NCBI GenBank assembly: GCA_022770345.1
Contig: JALEII010000088.1
Coordinates: forward strand, 1 to 40,190
Direction of reading: 5' to 3'
Length of the DNA: 40,190 nucleotides
Source: Clostridiales bacterium
GTDB lineage: Bacteria; Bacillota; Clostridia; Oscillospirales; Oscillospiraceae
Below, one piece after another: positions 1 through 6,909 of this stretch. How positions within the stretch are numbered: position 1 is the stretch's first letter; each line of letters starts with the position of its first letter. Below the pieces are notes generated by a model. It worked only from the letters and a program-made list of their open reading frames with translations. It had not been told where the DNA came from and searched no databases. Both the position numbers and the translations under genes were made by a program.

Positions 1-201
1 CAGGACAAGCATCGCCGCCACTGCGGCCCAGCGCCGGGTCGGCGGCAGAATTCCGGGTCGCTCCCTGATCTTCGGAGTGGGCAGAGACAGGACCTTCGGT
101 TCCTTCACGGGCTCCGTCTTTCGGGCCTCTTTCTCCATGGCCGAAGCCCGGGCAGCCTGATATTCCTGCACGGCTTGTGCCAGCAATTCGTCTTTGTTCA
201 T
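1..201 (-). CDS. Anti-sigma-factor-like membrane protein, N-terminal part only
   Basis: This gene runs off the left edge, so only the first 67 residues are visible. They begin MNKDELLAQAVQEYQAA, continue through a charged, proline-rich cytoplasmic stretch, and reach an Arg-Arg-Trp followed by a hydrophobic run (AAVAAMLVL) that looks like the start of a transmembrane helix. The ATG overlaps the stop codon of the ECF sigma factor gene as ATGA (198-201), so translation is probably coupled. A small protein with a cytoplasmic N-terminus and one membrane segment directly after an ECF sigma gene usually restrains that sigma factor. No zinc-binding anti-sigma motif is visible in the part present. The anti-sigma role is inferred from position only. 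Confidence 0.55.
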   Translation of the reverse strand, partial: MNKDELLAQAVQEYQAARASAMEKEARKTEPVKEPKVLSLPTPKIRERPGILPPTRRWAAVAAMLVL

Positions 202-698
202 ATGAGCCCCTCCTCATGGCAGAGTTCGTAGAATTTTTGAATCGCCCGCTGCAAACGCTTTGCCGCTGCAGCCTCTGAGATGCCCAGCATTCCCGCAATT
301 TCCCGGAGTTTATAGCCCTGGAGCCGATTCATCAGGATGATGTCCCGCTCCTCCACGGAGAGCTTCGCCAGGCACATACTCAGGGCCGTGCTTGCTTCCG
401 GGTCTGGGGCCACGGCCTCCGGTTCCTTCAACAGCGGGGCAAGCCGCTTTTTTTGCCGATAAATGTCGATGGCTTTCCGTTCACATATAGTAACGGCGTA
501 GCCAAGCGTTTTTGGACATTCATTTTGTGAACTTTTTGTAAACTCTTCACACATGACCGCCAGCGCCTCCTGGACTGCGTCCTCTGCATCCTGCGCATTA
601 TGCAGGATTTTGTTGGCTGCCAGGTACATTACCGGCAGAAATTGACTATATTGTTCCGGTAAATGCGGCCTCGATTTACGCCGCCAGAATCGCCACAT
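198..698 (-). CDS. ECF-type sigma-70 family RNA polymerase sigma factor
   Basis: A 166-residue ECF sigma factor. Region 2 lies in the first half (FLPVMYLAANKILHNAQDAE, then DAVQEALAVM, the core-binding helix pattern). Region 4 occupies the C-terminal third (LSVEERDIILMNRLQGYKLR, then a helix-turn-helix around LGISEAAAAKRLQRA). The start was set at the ATG at 698, MWRFWRRKS, rather than an upstream ATG at 752, because a good promoter (-35 747-752, -10 724-729) lies between them and a GCAGGTG-type ribosome site precedes 698. It overlaps the downstream membrane protein gene by ATGA, the usual layout of an ECF sigma and its anti-sigma. The signal it answers to is not visible here. Confidence 0.85.
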   Translation of the reverse strand: MWRFWRRKSRPHLPEQYSQFLPVMYLAANKILHNAQDAEDAVQEALAVMCEEFTKSSQNECPKTLGYAVTICERKAIDIYRQKKRLAPLLKEPEAVAPDPEASTALSMCLAKLSVEERDIILMNRLQGYKLREIAGMLGISEAAAAKRLQRAIQKFYELCHEEGLI

Positions 699-723
699 AC
701 CATCACCTGCACCTTCTGGAAAT

Positions 724-752
724 ATTGTAACATTTGATGTTCTGAAAATCAA
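724..752 (-). promoter_or_regulatory. Promoter of the ECF sigma factor gene
   Basis: On the minus strand, TTGATT (-35) and TACAAT (-10) are separated by exactly 17 bases. The predicted transcription start near 717 leaves a leader of about 20 bases to the ATG at 698. The hexamers match the housekeeping consensus, so this gene need not be self-activated. Confidence 0.6.
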
Positions 753-768
753 ATATTACGTTGAAAAT

Positions 769-803
769 GTTCCCATTCTGAAAAATAATTCCAGAATGGG
801 AAC
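769..803 (-). terminator. Perfect 12-bp inverted repeat after the LysR gene
   Basis: GTTCCCATTCTG (769-780) and CAGAATGGGAAC (792-803) form a perfect dyad with an 11-base AT-rich loop, 15 bases past the LysR stop. On the minus strand it is followed only by ATTTTC, so it is a moderate intrinsic terminator. It also sits just upstream of the sigma gene's -35 box, so an operator role is possible. Confidence 0.5.
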
Positions 804-817
804 AAATTCTGTGGCAT

Positions 818-1714
818 TTATTTTTTTGCCGCTTTCCGCAGCATTTTCTCCAATTCTCCGGCGGCGATGCCCAGGGCGTAGGCTTTCCGCTTCAGCAGGA
901 CCACCTTCCGCAGGGGAATGGCCTTATCCAGGTACAACCGCCAGACCCCGGCGGATTGGATGGGGTCTGCCAGGAACGGCTCCGGCACAAAGCCGATGCC
1001 CAGGTCACTGCGGACCATGGGCAGAATCTGGCTGGCGGAGGCCAACTCGATGCTTGGCTCCAACGTCAGGTTGTGGCGAAGGAAGAAGGCGCCGTAGAAA
1101 TCTCGAGTCACGGTCTCGTCCCCCAGGCAGATGATGGGGTAATCCAGCAGGGTCCGGAGGCTGGCGGGGGTCTTGATCTGCTTCCGGTAGACTTCGCCCA
1201 CCACGGCAACCTCCTGAATGTCCATCAGGTCTGTCTGCTCCATCCCGGCGGGGACGGTGACGGGGGTGGTGACTACGGCGAAATCCACCAGCCCGCCCTG
1301 CAAGGCGGCCACGCCTTGGGGGGAGGTGTGGCTGGAAAGTCGCAGGTGGACCCCCGGATGCTGTTCCCGGAAGGCCTTCAGCACCGGCAGCAGGAAGGTA
1401 TGCAGGGCCACCTCGCTGGCGCCGATGGACACCACGCCTCCCTCCAGGCTCCGCTCCAGAGAAAGCTCCCGTTCAGCGGTTTGAAACTGCTCGAAAGCCG
1501 CCGAAACATGGGCGAACAGCCGCTCTCCCTCCGAAGTCAGGGCTACGCCCCGCTTGGACCGGGTGAACAGGGGGCAGCCCAGCCCGGTCTCCAGATTGGA
1601 GATGATGCGGGTCACGTTGGGCTGATTGGTCATCAACGCCGCTGCCGCACGGGTGAAGCTGCCGTGAATGGCGGCAAAATAAAAGACCCGGTAATAGTCA
1701 TAGCTGATGTTCAT
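818..1714 (-). CDS. LysR family transcriptional regulator
   Basis: A 298-residue LysR-type regulator, the usual family length. The N-terminal winged helix-turn-helix spans about residues 3-62 (YFAAIHGSFTRAAAALMTNQ, then NVTRIISNLE and the LTSEG wing). The effector-binding domain begins near residue 90 (GGVVSIGASEVALHTFLLPV) and contains the two periplasmic-binding-protein-like lobes. The ATG at 1714 follows a GGAGG site eight bases upstream. The gene is divergent from the small membrane protein and MATE exporter genes, and the two promoters overlap. LysR proteins commonly regulate the divergent neighbour and themselves, so the exporter operon is the likely target. The effector cannot be told from sequence. 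Confidence 0.92.
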   Translation of the reverse strand: MNISYDYYRVFYFAAIHGSFTRAAAALMTNQPNVTRIISNLETGLGCPLFTRSKRGVALTSEGERLFAHVSAAFEQFQTAERELSLERSLEGGVVSIGASEVALHTFLLPVLKAFREQHPGVHLRLSSHTSPQGVAALQGGLVDFAVVTTPVTVPAGMEQTDLMDIQEVAVVGEVYRKQIKTPASLRTLLDYPIICLGDETVTRDFYGAFFLRHNLTLEPSIELASASQILPMVRSDLGIGFVPEPFLADPIQSAGVWRLYLDKAIPLRKVVLLKRKAYALGIAAGELEKMLRKAAKK

Positions 1715-1730
1715 GGGGAAACCTCCGTCA

Positions 1731-1749
1731 TATCAAACTTGTATGGATA
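1731..1749. promoter_or_regulatory. Candidate LysR-type operator, TATC-N11-GATA
   Basis: A 4-bp dyad TATC (1731-1734) and GATA (1746-1749) with 11 bases between. Its centre is about 62 bases upstream of the predicted start site of the exporter promoter, where LysR proteins typically bind, and it overlaps the predicted LysR start site, as expected for autorepression. The dyad is short. Confidence 0.4.
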
Positions 1750-1751
1750 AC

Positions 1752-1780
1752 ATTATAAAGATATATTTTACAGATTGCAA
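1752..1780 (-). promoter_or_regulatory. Promoter of the LysR gene
   Basis: On the minus strand TTGCAA (1775-1780) and TATAAT (1752-1757) are 17 bases apart. It overlaps the oppositely directed promoter at 1767-1795, so only one polymerase could occupy the region at a time. Confidence 0.6.
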
Positions 1781-1795
1781 CCCCTGCCGTATAAT
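1767..1795 (+). promoter_or_regulatory. Promoter of the small membrane protein and MATE operon
   Basis: TTTACA (1767-1772), a 17-base spacer and a consensus TATAAT (1790-1795). Transcription should start near 1802, 28 bases before the first ATG. Confidence 0.65.
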
Positions 1796-1829
1796 AGGCA
1801 AGGATTTTGACGAGAAGGGATGAAAAAAG

Positions 1830-2102
1830 ATGGATACTTACGGAGAATTGCTGATGATGCTGGCATTTCTTCTGGCGGTGGGCATGATCCTTTACCGGTT
1901 CTGGACCTGCAGGGGTCAGGCCACGGCAGCGGACCGCATTTGCGCCGTGGCCCTGGGCTGCGGATTTCTGGCGGGAGGCATTGAAAAGATGATTCATTCT
2001 CAGGTGAACTTCCTGCTTTCCCTGTACGCCCTGGGGGCGCTGCTTTCCTACACGGCAGTGCTGTGCACCATTCCGATGAAGGAGGAAAAGGGTAATGAAT
2101 AA
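1830..2102 (+). CDS. Small membrane protein of unknown function
   Basis: A 90-residue protein with an N-terminal hydrophobic helix (about residues 5-22), a short charged segment with Arg and Cys, and one or two further hydrophobic segments (about 36-50 and 60-82). It ends in a charged tail (MKEEKGNE). I do not recognise a family. The ATG follows an AGAAGGG site, and the last eight bases overlap the start of the MATE exporter, so the two are cotranscribed and probably translationally coupled. An accessory role to the exporter is possible but only inferred. It lies directly downstream of the overlapping divergent promoters shared with the LysR gene. Confidence 0.7.
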   Translation: MDTYGELLMMLAFLLAVGMILYRFWTCRGQATAADRICAVALGCGFLAGGIEKMIHSQVNFLLSLYALGALLSYTAVLCTIPMKEEKGNE

Positions 2103-3468
2103 AGACTTGACCGTGGGGAACCCCCAAAAGGTCCTCTGGCAATTCTGCCTGCCCCTGTTCGGCAGCATTATTTTCCAGCAGCTTTATAATATTGCGGACA
2201 GCTTTGTGGCCGGTCAGTTCATTGGCGAGACGGCTTTGGCGGCGGTGGGCAACAGCTATGAGGTGACGCTTATCTTCATCGCCTTTGCCTTCGGCTGCAA
2301 CATCGGCTGTTCGGTCATCGTGTCCCAGTTGTTCGGTGCCAAGCAATACCGGGATGTCAAGACGGCCGTTTCCACGACCCTCATTGCCAGCGGTGTGCTG
2401 TGCGCCATTTTGATGTTGGTGGGCTGTTTCTGCTGTGAGTCCCTGCTGCGGCTCATCAACACTCCGGACAACGTGATGGCCGACTCCAAGCTGTACCTGG
2501 ATATTTACATTCTGGGCTTGCCCTTTGTGTTTTATTATAATGTGGCCACGGGCATTTTCTCCGCCCTGGGCGACTCCAAGACCCCCTTCTATTTCCTGGC
2601 AGCATCTTCTCTGAGCAATATCGCCGTGGATATTCTATTTGTGACGGCCTTTGGCATGAAGGTGGACGGCGTGGCTTGGGCTACGTTCCTGTGCCAGGGC
2701 GTCAGCTGTGTGCTGGCCATTTTGGTGGTGTTCCGGCACCTGCGGAAGGTGGAGACCAAGGAAAAAGCACCCCTGTTCTCCTTCAAGCTGCTGGGTCGCA
2801 TCAGCGTGGTGGCGATTCCCAGCATTTTGCAGCAGACCTTTGTGTCCGTGGGCAATATCCTCATTCAGGGTGTTATCAATACCTTCGGTTCCAGTGTCAT
2901 GGCCGGTTATTCCGCCTCTGTGAAGCTGAACAATCTGGTCATTACCTCCTACAATACCCTGGGCAACGGCATTTCCAACTACGCCGCTCAGAATTTGGGT
3001 GCAGGGAAAATTGACCGCATCAAGCAAGGCTTCAAGGCCGGTGTCCGGCTGGTGTGGGCGCTGACGGTACCGCTGTTCCTGCTGTACTTCTTTGCAGGCA
3101 AGCCTCTGATGGGTATTTTCCTGAACAACCCCAGTGCAGAGGCCATGAATTCCGGCCTGATCTTCCTGAAAATCGTGGCTCCATTTTATTTCTTCGTGTC
3201 TGCCAAGATCGTGGCCGACGGTATCCTCCGGGGTGTCGGGCGGATGACCCCCTTCATGATTTCCACATTCACGGACTTGGTGCTGCGGGTGGGCCTGGCA
3301 AATATCCTTTCTGCTACGGCCCTGGGCTCCACGGGTATCTGGTGCTCCTGGCCCATTGGTTGGGTGCTGGGCTGCGGCATTTCTATGACCTTCTATTTCA
3401 CCACCCCTTGGAAGCGGATGCGGACGGCCATGCCGGAGCTTACCGAGGACAGTCTGAAAGGCAAATAA
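2095..3468 (+). CDS. MATE family multidrug/toxin exporter
   Basis: A 457-residue polytopic membrane protein of normal MATE length with about twelve hydrophobic segments. The first helix carries the family pattern QQLYNIADSFVAGQFIGETA, and the middle contains GIFSALGDSKTPFYF. The second half repeats the fold (QQTFVSVGNILIQGVINTFG). MATE proteins export cationic drugs or metabolites by sodium or proton antiport. It is the second gene of an operon divergent from a LysR regulator and ends just before a strong terminator. Substrate and coupling ion are not deducible. Confidence 0.93.
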   Translation: MNKDLTVGNPQKVLWQFCLPLFGSIIFQQLYNIADSFVAGQFIGETALAAVGNSYEVTLIFIAFAFGCNIGCSVIVSQLFGAKQYRDVKTAVSTTLIASGVLCAILMLVGCFCCESLLRLINTPDNVMADSKLYLDIYILGLPFVFYYNVATGIFSALGDSKTPFYFLAASSLSNIAVDILFVTAFGMKVDGVAWATFLCQGVSCVLAILVVFRHLRKVETKEKAPLFSFKLLGRISVVAIPSILQQTFVSVGNILIQGVINTFGSSVMAGYSASVKLNNLVITSYNTLGNGISNYAAQNLGAGKIDRIKQGFKAGVRLVWALTVPLFLLYFFAGKPLMGIFLNNPSAEAMNSGLIFLKIVAPFYFFVSAKIVADGILRGVGRMTPFMISTFTDLVLRVGLANILSATALGSTGIWCSWPIGWVLGCGISMTFYFTTPWKRMRTAMPELTEDSLKGK

Positions 3469-3474
3469 AGTCGG

Positions 3475-3506
3475 ATCCTCCGGAAAGAACTTTCCGGAGG
3501 ATTTTT
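3475..3506 (+). terminator. Rho-independent terminator after the MATE gene
   Basis: ATCCTCCGGAAAG pairs perfectly with CTTTCCGGAGGAT across a two-base gap (so an effective loop of about four bases), followed by TTTT. It lies six bases past the stop codon. Confidence 0.9.
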
Positions 3507-3531
3507 GTATGCGTTCGGGAGAGCATTGCCA

Positions 3532-3560
3532 TTGACCCAGGAGAGGGGGTATGATATAAT
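3532..3560 (+). promoter_or_regulatory. Promoter of the TfoX-domain and GH13 operon
   Basis: TTGACC (3532-3537), a 17-base spacer and TATAAT (3555-3560), giving a start near 3567 and a 17-base leader containing a GGGGGG ribosome site. Confidence 0.7.
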
Positions 3561-3583
3561 CGCCTTACAAAGGGGGGACGTAT

Positions 3584-3943
3584 ATGGCCACCAGTGAGAA
3601 TTTCCTGTGCTATGTGCTGGAAAATATCCCGGACCGGTGGGTGGTCCGTAGCCGGAAAATGTTTGGGGAGTATATGATCTACCTGAATGACAAGCCGGTG
3701 CTGCTGATTTGCGACAACACGGTCTTTTCGAAGAAGCTGCCGGAGCTGGAGGACCTGTGCGCCGACTGTCCGGAGAGCCTGCCCTACGAGGGAACCAAGG
3801 TCCACTGGATTCTGGATCCGGAGGACCGGGAGCGGTTCCCGGCAGTGCTGGACATTCTGGAGCAAATCACGCCTCAGCCCAAAAAACGGAAAAATCGGAG
3901 GGATAAGTATGCCTGCATGGCTCAAAGACGCAATTTTCTATGA
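3584..3943 (+). CDS. TfoX/Sxy N-terminal domain protein
   Basis: A 119-residue protein carrying the TfoX N-terminal domain, recognisable from RKMFGEYMIYLNDKPVLLIC and the following DNTVFSKKLPE. Residues 100-119 are a basic tail. In gamma-proteobacteria TfoX/Sxy proteins regulate competence, but stand-alone N-terminal domain proteins like this one are widespread and mostly uncharacterised. The ATG follows a run of G residues. The last 35 bases overlap the following glucosidase gene, whose own ribosome site lies inside this reading frame, so the odd C-terminal residues may exist only because of that overlap. Confidence 0.8.
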   Translation: MATSENFLCYVLENIPDRWVVRSRKMFGEYMIYLNDKPVLLICDNTVFSKKLPELEDLCADCPESLPYEGTKVHWILDPEDRERFPAVLDILEQITPQPKKRKNRRDKYACMAQRRNFL

Positions 3944-5438
3944 AATTTACCCCCAATCCTTTCAGGACACCAATGCCGACGGCATCGGCGATATTCCCGG
4001 CATCATCCATCGCCTGGACTACATCCGGGAGTTGGGCTGCAACGCCCTGTGGCTGAACCCCTGCTTCGCCTCGCCTTTCCTGGACGCAGGCTACGACGTG
4101 GCGGATTATTACACGGTAGCCCCCCGGTACGGCACCAACGAGGACCTGAAAAACCTTTTTGCCGAGGCCCACAAGCGGGGAATGCATGTTCTGCTGGACC
4201 TGGTCCCCGGACACACGGCGGCGGAGCATCCCTGGTTCCGGGAGTCCTGCAAGGCGGAAAAGAACCCCTATACGGACCGCTATGTCTGGACCGATGAGGT
4301 CTGGCGCATTCCGGAGGGTATGAACACCATCCGTGGCTTCTCCGAGCGGGACGGAGCCTGCGTGGTGAACTTCTTCTCCCATCAGCCTGCCCTGAATTAC
4401 GGCTTTTTGAACCCTGCGGAAAGCTGGCAGCAAAGCATGGACGCCCCCGGACCCCAGGCCACTCTGGCGGAAATGAAGAACGTCATGGCCTTCTGGCTAT
4501 CCATGGGCTGTGACGGCTTCCGGGTGGACATGGCCGGGTCCCTGGTGAAGAACGACCCGGAGCAGGAGGGAACCATTGCTCTGTGGCGGCAGGTCTTTGC
4601 CTGGCTGGAAAAGGCCTTCCCGGAGGCGGCCATGGTTTCCGAATGGGGCGAGCCGGACCGGTCTCTGCGGGCGGGGTTCCACATGGACTTCCTGCTGCAT
4701 TTCGGCCCTTCTCATTATAATGATTTGTTCCGCTGCGACAATGCCTTTTTTGCCGGAAACGGTGATGCTTCCGCCTTTGTGAAGGCCTACGAGGCCACCC
4801 GGGCCAAGGCGGAACAGGGCCTCATCTGCATCCCCTCCGGGAATCACGATATGCAGCGGCTTACCACCCATCTGCCGGAGGACGGCGTGCGGATAGCCTT
4901 TGCCTTTCTGCTGTCCATGCCCGGCGCACCTTTCCTGTACTACGGTGACGAGATCGGAATGCGGTATCTCTGGGACCTGCCCTCCAAGGAGGGCGGCTAT
5001 TCCCGCACCGGTGCCCGGACCCCCATGCAGTGGGGCCGGACTGCGAATGCCGGATTCAGTTCCGCCGCCCCGGAGAAGCTCTATCTGCCCATCGACCCGG
5101 CAGGGGACCGGCCCACGGTGGAAGCGCAGATGACAGACCCGGATTCTCTGTACCAGGAGGTCCGGCACCTGATTGAAGTGCGACGGGCGAACCCGGCTCT
5201 GGGCAATTTGGGGAGGCTGCGCTTCGTCTATGCTCCGGAGAAAGCTTGTCCACTGGTGTATCTGCGGGAAGCGGAAGGGGAGCGGGTGCTGGTCATCCTG
5301 AACCCCTCGGAAACGGCCGGGACCTTCCCTTGGACGGAGGGCCTGGGCGAACGGATCTACGGCCAGGGCGGTGCAGCATCCGTCGAGAACGGCACCGTCA
5401 CCGTTCCGGCCAAATCCGCATCCTTCTATCGGGTATAA
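3909..5438 (+). CDS. GH13 alpha-glucosidase / oligo-1,6-glucosidase-type glycosidase
   Basis: A 509-residue alpha-amylase family enzyme with the oligo-glucosidase opening FYEIYPQSFQDTNADGIGDI. It has a (beta/alpha)8 barrel and a C-terminal beta domain from about residue 420. The catalytic set is intact: nucleophile Asp207 in GFRVDMA, acid/base Glu245 in VSEWGE, and transition-state stabiliser Asp314 in GNHD. There is no signal peptide, so it should act in the cytosol on imported alpha-glucosides or short maltodextrins. Linkage specificity cannot be fixed from sequence, and trehalose or sucrose-type activity is possible. The start at 3909 has a GGAGG site six bases upstream, inside the end of the TfoX-domain gene. 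Confidence 0.9.
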   Translation: MPAWLKDAIFYEIYPQSFQDTNADGIGDIPGIIHRLDYIRELGCNALWLNPCFASPFLDAGYDVADYYTVAPRYGTNEDLKNLFAEAHKRGMHVLLDLVPGHTAAEHPWFRESCKAEKNPYTDRYVWTDEVWRIPEGMNTIRGFSERDGACVVNFFSHQPALNYGFLNPAESWQQSMDAPGPQATLAEMKNVMAFWLSMGCDGFRVDMAGSLVKNDPEQEGTIALWRQVFAWLEKAFPEAAMVSEWGEPDRSLRAGFHMDFLLHFGPSHYNDLFRCDNAFFAGNGDASAFVKAYEATRAKAEQGLICIPSGNHDMQRLTTHLPEDGVRIAFAFLLSMPGAPFLYYGDEIGMRYLWDLPSKEGGYSRTGARTPMQWGRTANAGFSSAAPEKLYLPIDPAGDRPTVEAQMTDPDSLYQEVRHLIEVRRANPALGNLGRLRFVYAPEKACPLVYLREAEGERVLVILNPSETAGTFPWTEGLGERIYGQGGAASVENGTVTVPAKSASFYRV

Positions 5439-5444
5439 AAAACC

Positions 5445-5473
5445 AAGGCCGCCGGAAACCCGGCGGCCTTTTG
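5445..5473. terminator. Bidirectional terminator between convergent genes
   Basis: AAGGCCGCCGG and CCGGCGGCCTT form an 11-bp stem with a four-base loop. TTTT follows on the plus strand and a long T run on the minus strand, so it serves both the glucosidase gene and the convergent XRE regulator. Confidence 0.9.
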
Positions 5474-5483
5474 ACGGAATGGT

Positions 5484-5996
5484 TCAGGAATCTCGCTTCC
5501 CGGTCAGGACAATGCCCACCAGGGAGCCGAGGAACAGAAACGGTGCGGCCCGGACGAACACATATTCCACCAGGTGGAAGGTCGCTCCGAAAACGGCGGT
5601 TTCCGGGTCCGAGTAGTCCCAGCCCAGGTACGGACTGCCCAGCAGGGCCAGCAGGACGAACAGGACCACCGTCAGGATACACACGGCCATCAGCAGTCCC
5701 CGGAGGAACCGCCGTTCGGCGGTTTTCTTCCGGGCCAGCTGCAAGTTAATGACTTCCAGTTTCTCGGAAATGGCTTTCAGGTCGTCGGATTCCGCCGGGG
5801 CCAGGGTCTGGCCTAGCAGGGTGCTGACGGGGGTGTCCAGCACCTGAGAAAGGGCGATGAGCATATCCGCATCCGGCACCGACAGGCCGTTTTCCCACTT
5901 GGACACGGTCTGCCGGACCACGTTCAGTTTCACGGCCAGTTCCTCCTGAGAAAGTCCCTTGGACTTGCGCAGATTTTTGATGTTTTCATTCAGCAT
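5484..5996 (-). CDS. XRE-family regulator with C-terminal membrane helices
   Basis: A 170-residue protein. Residues 1-58 form a Cro/CI-type helix-turn-helix (LNENIKNLRKSKGLSQEELA, then VVRQTVSKWENGLSVPD). A linker, predicted helical, follows, then two hydrophobic segments near residues 99-119 and 144-163 that should anchor it in the membrane. Membrane-tethered XRE regulators of this shape are common in Firmicutes and usually control a neighbouring transporter or themselves. The ATG at 5996 was chosen because a GGAGG site lies eight bases upstream. A TTG six bases earlier fits less well. Its promoter region carries a perfect 8-bp dyad (6055-6076). Confidence 0.85.
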   Translation of the reverse strand: MLNENIKNLRKSKGLSQEELAVKLNVVRQTVSKWENGLSVPDADMLIALSQVLDTPVSTLLGQTLAPAESDDLKAISEKLEVINLQLARKKTAERRFLRGLLMAVCILTVVLFVLLALLGSPYLGWDYSDPETAVFGATFHLVEYVFVRAAPFLFLGSLVGIVLTGKRDS

Positions 5997-6022
5997 GGTC
6001 AAAACCTCCTTGCGATGGCCCT

Positions 6023-6052
6023 ATCATAAGGCAAACCGGGCCGTTGCCGCAA
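6023..6052 (-). promoter_or_regulatory. Promoter of the XRE regulator gene
   Basis: On the minus strand TTGCGG (6047-6052) and TATGAT (6023-6028) with an 18-base spacer. The start near 6016 leaves a short leader containing GGAGG. Confidence 0.5.
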
Positions 6053-6054
6053 GC

Positions 6055-6076
6055 AACGCAGAGTAACATCTGCGTT
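6055..6076. promoter_or_regulatory. Perfect 8-bp dyad upstream of the XRE promoter
   Basis: AACGCAGA (6055-6062) and TCTGCGTT (6069-6076) with a six-base centre, immediately upstream of the -35 box. There is no T run on either side, so an operator, perhaps for the XRE protein itself, is more likely than a terminator. Confidence 0.4.
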
Positions 6077-6119
6077 CAAAAGCATTTTTGGAGGGGCGGC
6101 TGGGTGTGGCGGCTGCAAT

Positions 6120-6404
6120 TTATGCGTTTACTTCCGGTGGGCGAGATTCCGCCCGATGGATCAGGGGAAGAAGCGTATTACCCAGACAAATCAGGTTCAG
6201 GAGCGAAACGATCAGTCCAATATAGAATACGGCAGGAGTGAAAGATTTATAATAGACCCACGCACACAGGTCCCCGATGAGTTTTGTGGAGGAAATGGCG
6301 ATGGGCGGGATGCCGAGGATATGATGGCGAAGGTTATAAAAAATAATGAGAACGTATGTAAGACTCCAAAAGAAGGCTTGCAGAACGTCAAAATCGATTT
6401 TCAT
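6120..6404 (-). CDS. Small membrane protein of unknown function
   Basis: A 94-residue hydrophobic protein starting MKIDFDVLQAFFWSL, with hydrophobic segments near residues 8-25 and 60-84, separated by a loop containing RHHILGIPP and KLIGDLCAW. I do not recognise a family. The ATG at 6404 has an AGGAG site eight bases upstream, while the ATG at 6410 would be too close to it. Base composition is noticeably more AT-rich than the surrounding genes. It follows the terminator of the acidic-tail protein gene with no clear promoter, so it may depend on readthrough. It is probably real because of the ribosome site and clean membrane segments. Confidence 0.55.
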   Translation of the reverse strand: MKIDFDVLQAFFWSLTYVLIIFYNLRHHILGIPPIAISSTKLIGDLCAWVYYKSFTPAVFYIGLIVSLLNLICLGNTLLPLIHRAESRPPEVNA

Positions 6405-6430
6405 TAGCATTGCTCCTGTCTGAAAGATTT

Positions 6431-6464
6431 ATAAAAATAAGACCGCCGAAGTTCCGGCGGCCTT
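6431..6464 (-). terminator. Terminator after the acidic-tail membrane protein
   Basis: AAGACCGCCG and CGGCGGCCTT (one G-U pair) form a 10-bp stem with a six-base loop, followed on the minus strand by a T-rich run (TTATTTTTAT). Confidence 0.8.
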
Positions 6465-6479
6465 ATTTTTACGAAAATC

Positions 6480-6815
6480 TTAGCCCTCAAAGTCGGCTTC
6501 GTCGGCGGTGACGGCAGTGTCATCGGCGGGAGCGGCTTCCTCGGCAGGGGCGGCAGACTCGGAAGCAGTCCCGGTTTCCTCGGCGCTCGCCTCGGCAGTT
6601 TCGGTCTCCTCAGCGGCAGTTTCCTCCGCGTCCTCTTCCTCCGGATCGAAGGCGGCGGACATGGTGCAGTAGCAGCTGCAGCCACTGGTCAGCTTGCTCC
6701 ACAGCTTCTTGGCCCGGCTCACGATCTCCTCGCCATAGGTGGCGACCACGTACACGGCACCGGCAGCAGCGGCCAGTGCCACGGCAATTTTCACGATGGC
6801 TTTGAATACTTTCAT
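6480..6815 (-). CDS. Membrane-anchored protein with CxCxC motif and acidic tail
   Basis: A 111-residue protein starting MKVFKAIVKIAVALAAAAGA. One N-terminal hydrophobic helix (residues 7-26) is followed by an amphipathic basic segment (YGEEIVSRAKKLWSKL), a Cys-x-Cys-x-Cys motif (46, 48, 50), and from residue 58 a strongly acidic tail built almost only of Glu, Asp, Ala, Thr and Ser. A GGAGG site lies eight bases before the ATG and a TTGATT-17-TATACT promoter lies upstream. Its short length and biased tail make annotation hard, and I know no named family. It could be a metal-binding or scaffold protein at the membrane, which is a guess. Confidence 0.7.
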   Translation of the reverse strand: MKVFKAIVKIAVALAAAAGAVYVVATYGEEIVSRAKKLWSKLTSGCSCYCTMSAAFDPEEEDAEETAAEETETAEASAEETGTASESAAPAEEAAPADDTAVTADEADFEG

Positions 6816-6854
6816 TGCAGAAACCCTCCGTTTTTCTTTTTTGAATTCCTTACC

Positions 6855-6883
6855 AGTATAACCGGATTCCACCAAAAAATCAA
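6855..6883 (-). promoter_or_regulatory. Promoter of the acidic-tail membrane protein gene
   Basis: On the minus strand TTGATT (6878-6883) and TATACT (6855-6860) with a 17-base spacer, 40 bases before the ATG. Confidence 0.6.
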
Positions 6884-6909
6884 CTGAAATTTTTGTGAAT
6901 GTACGGCCC

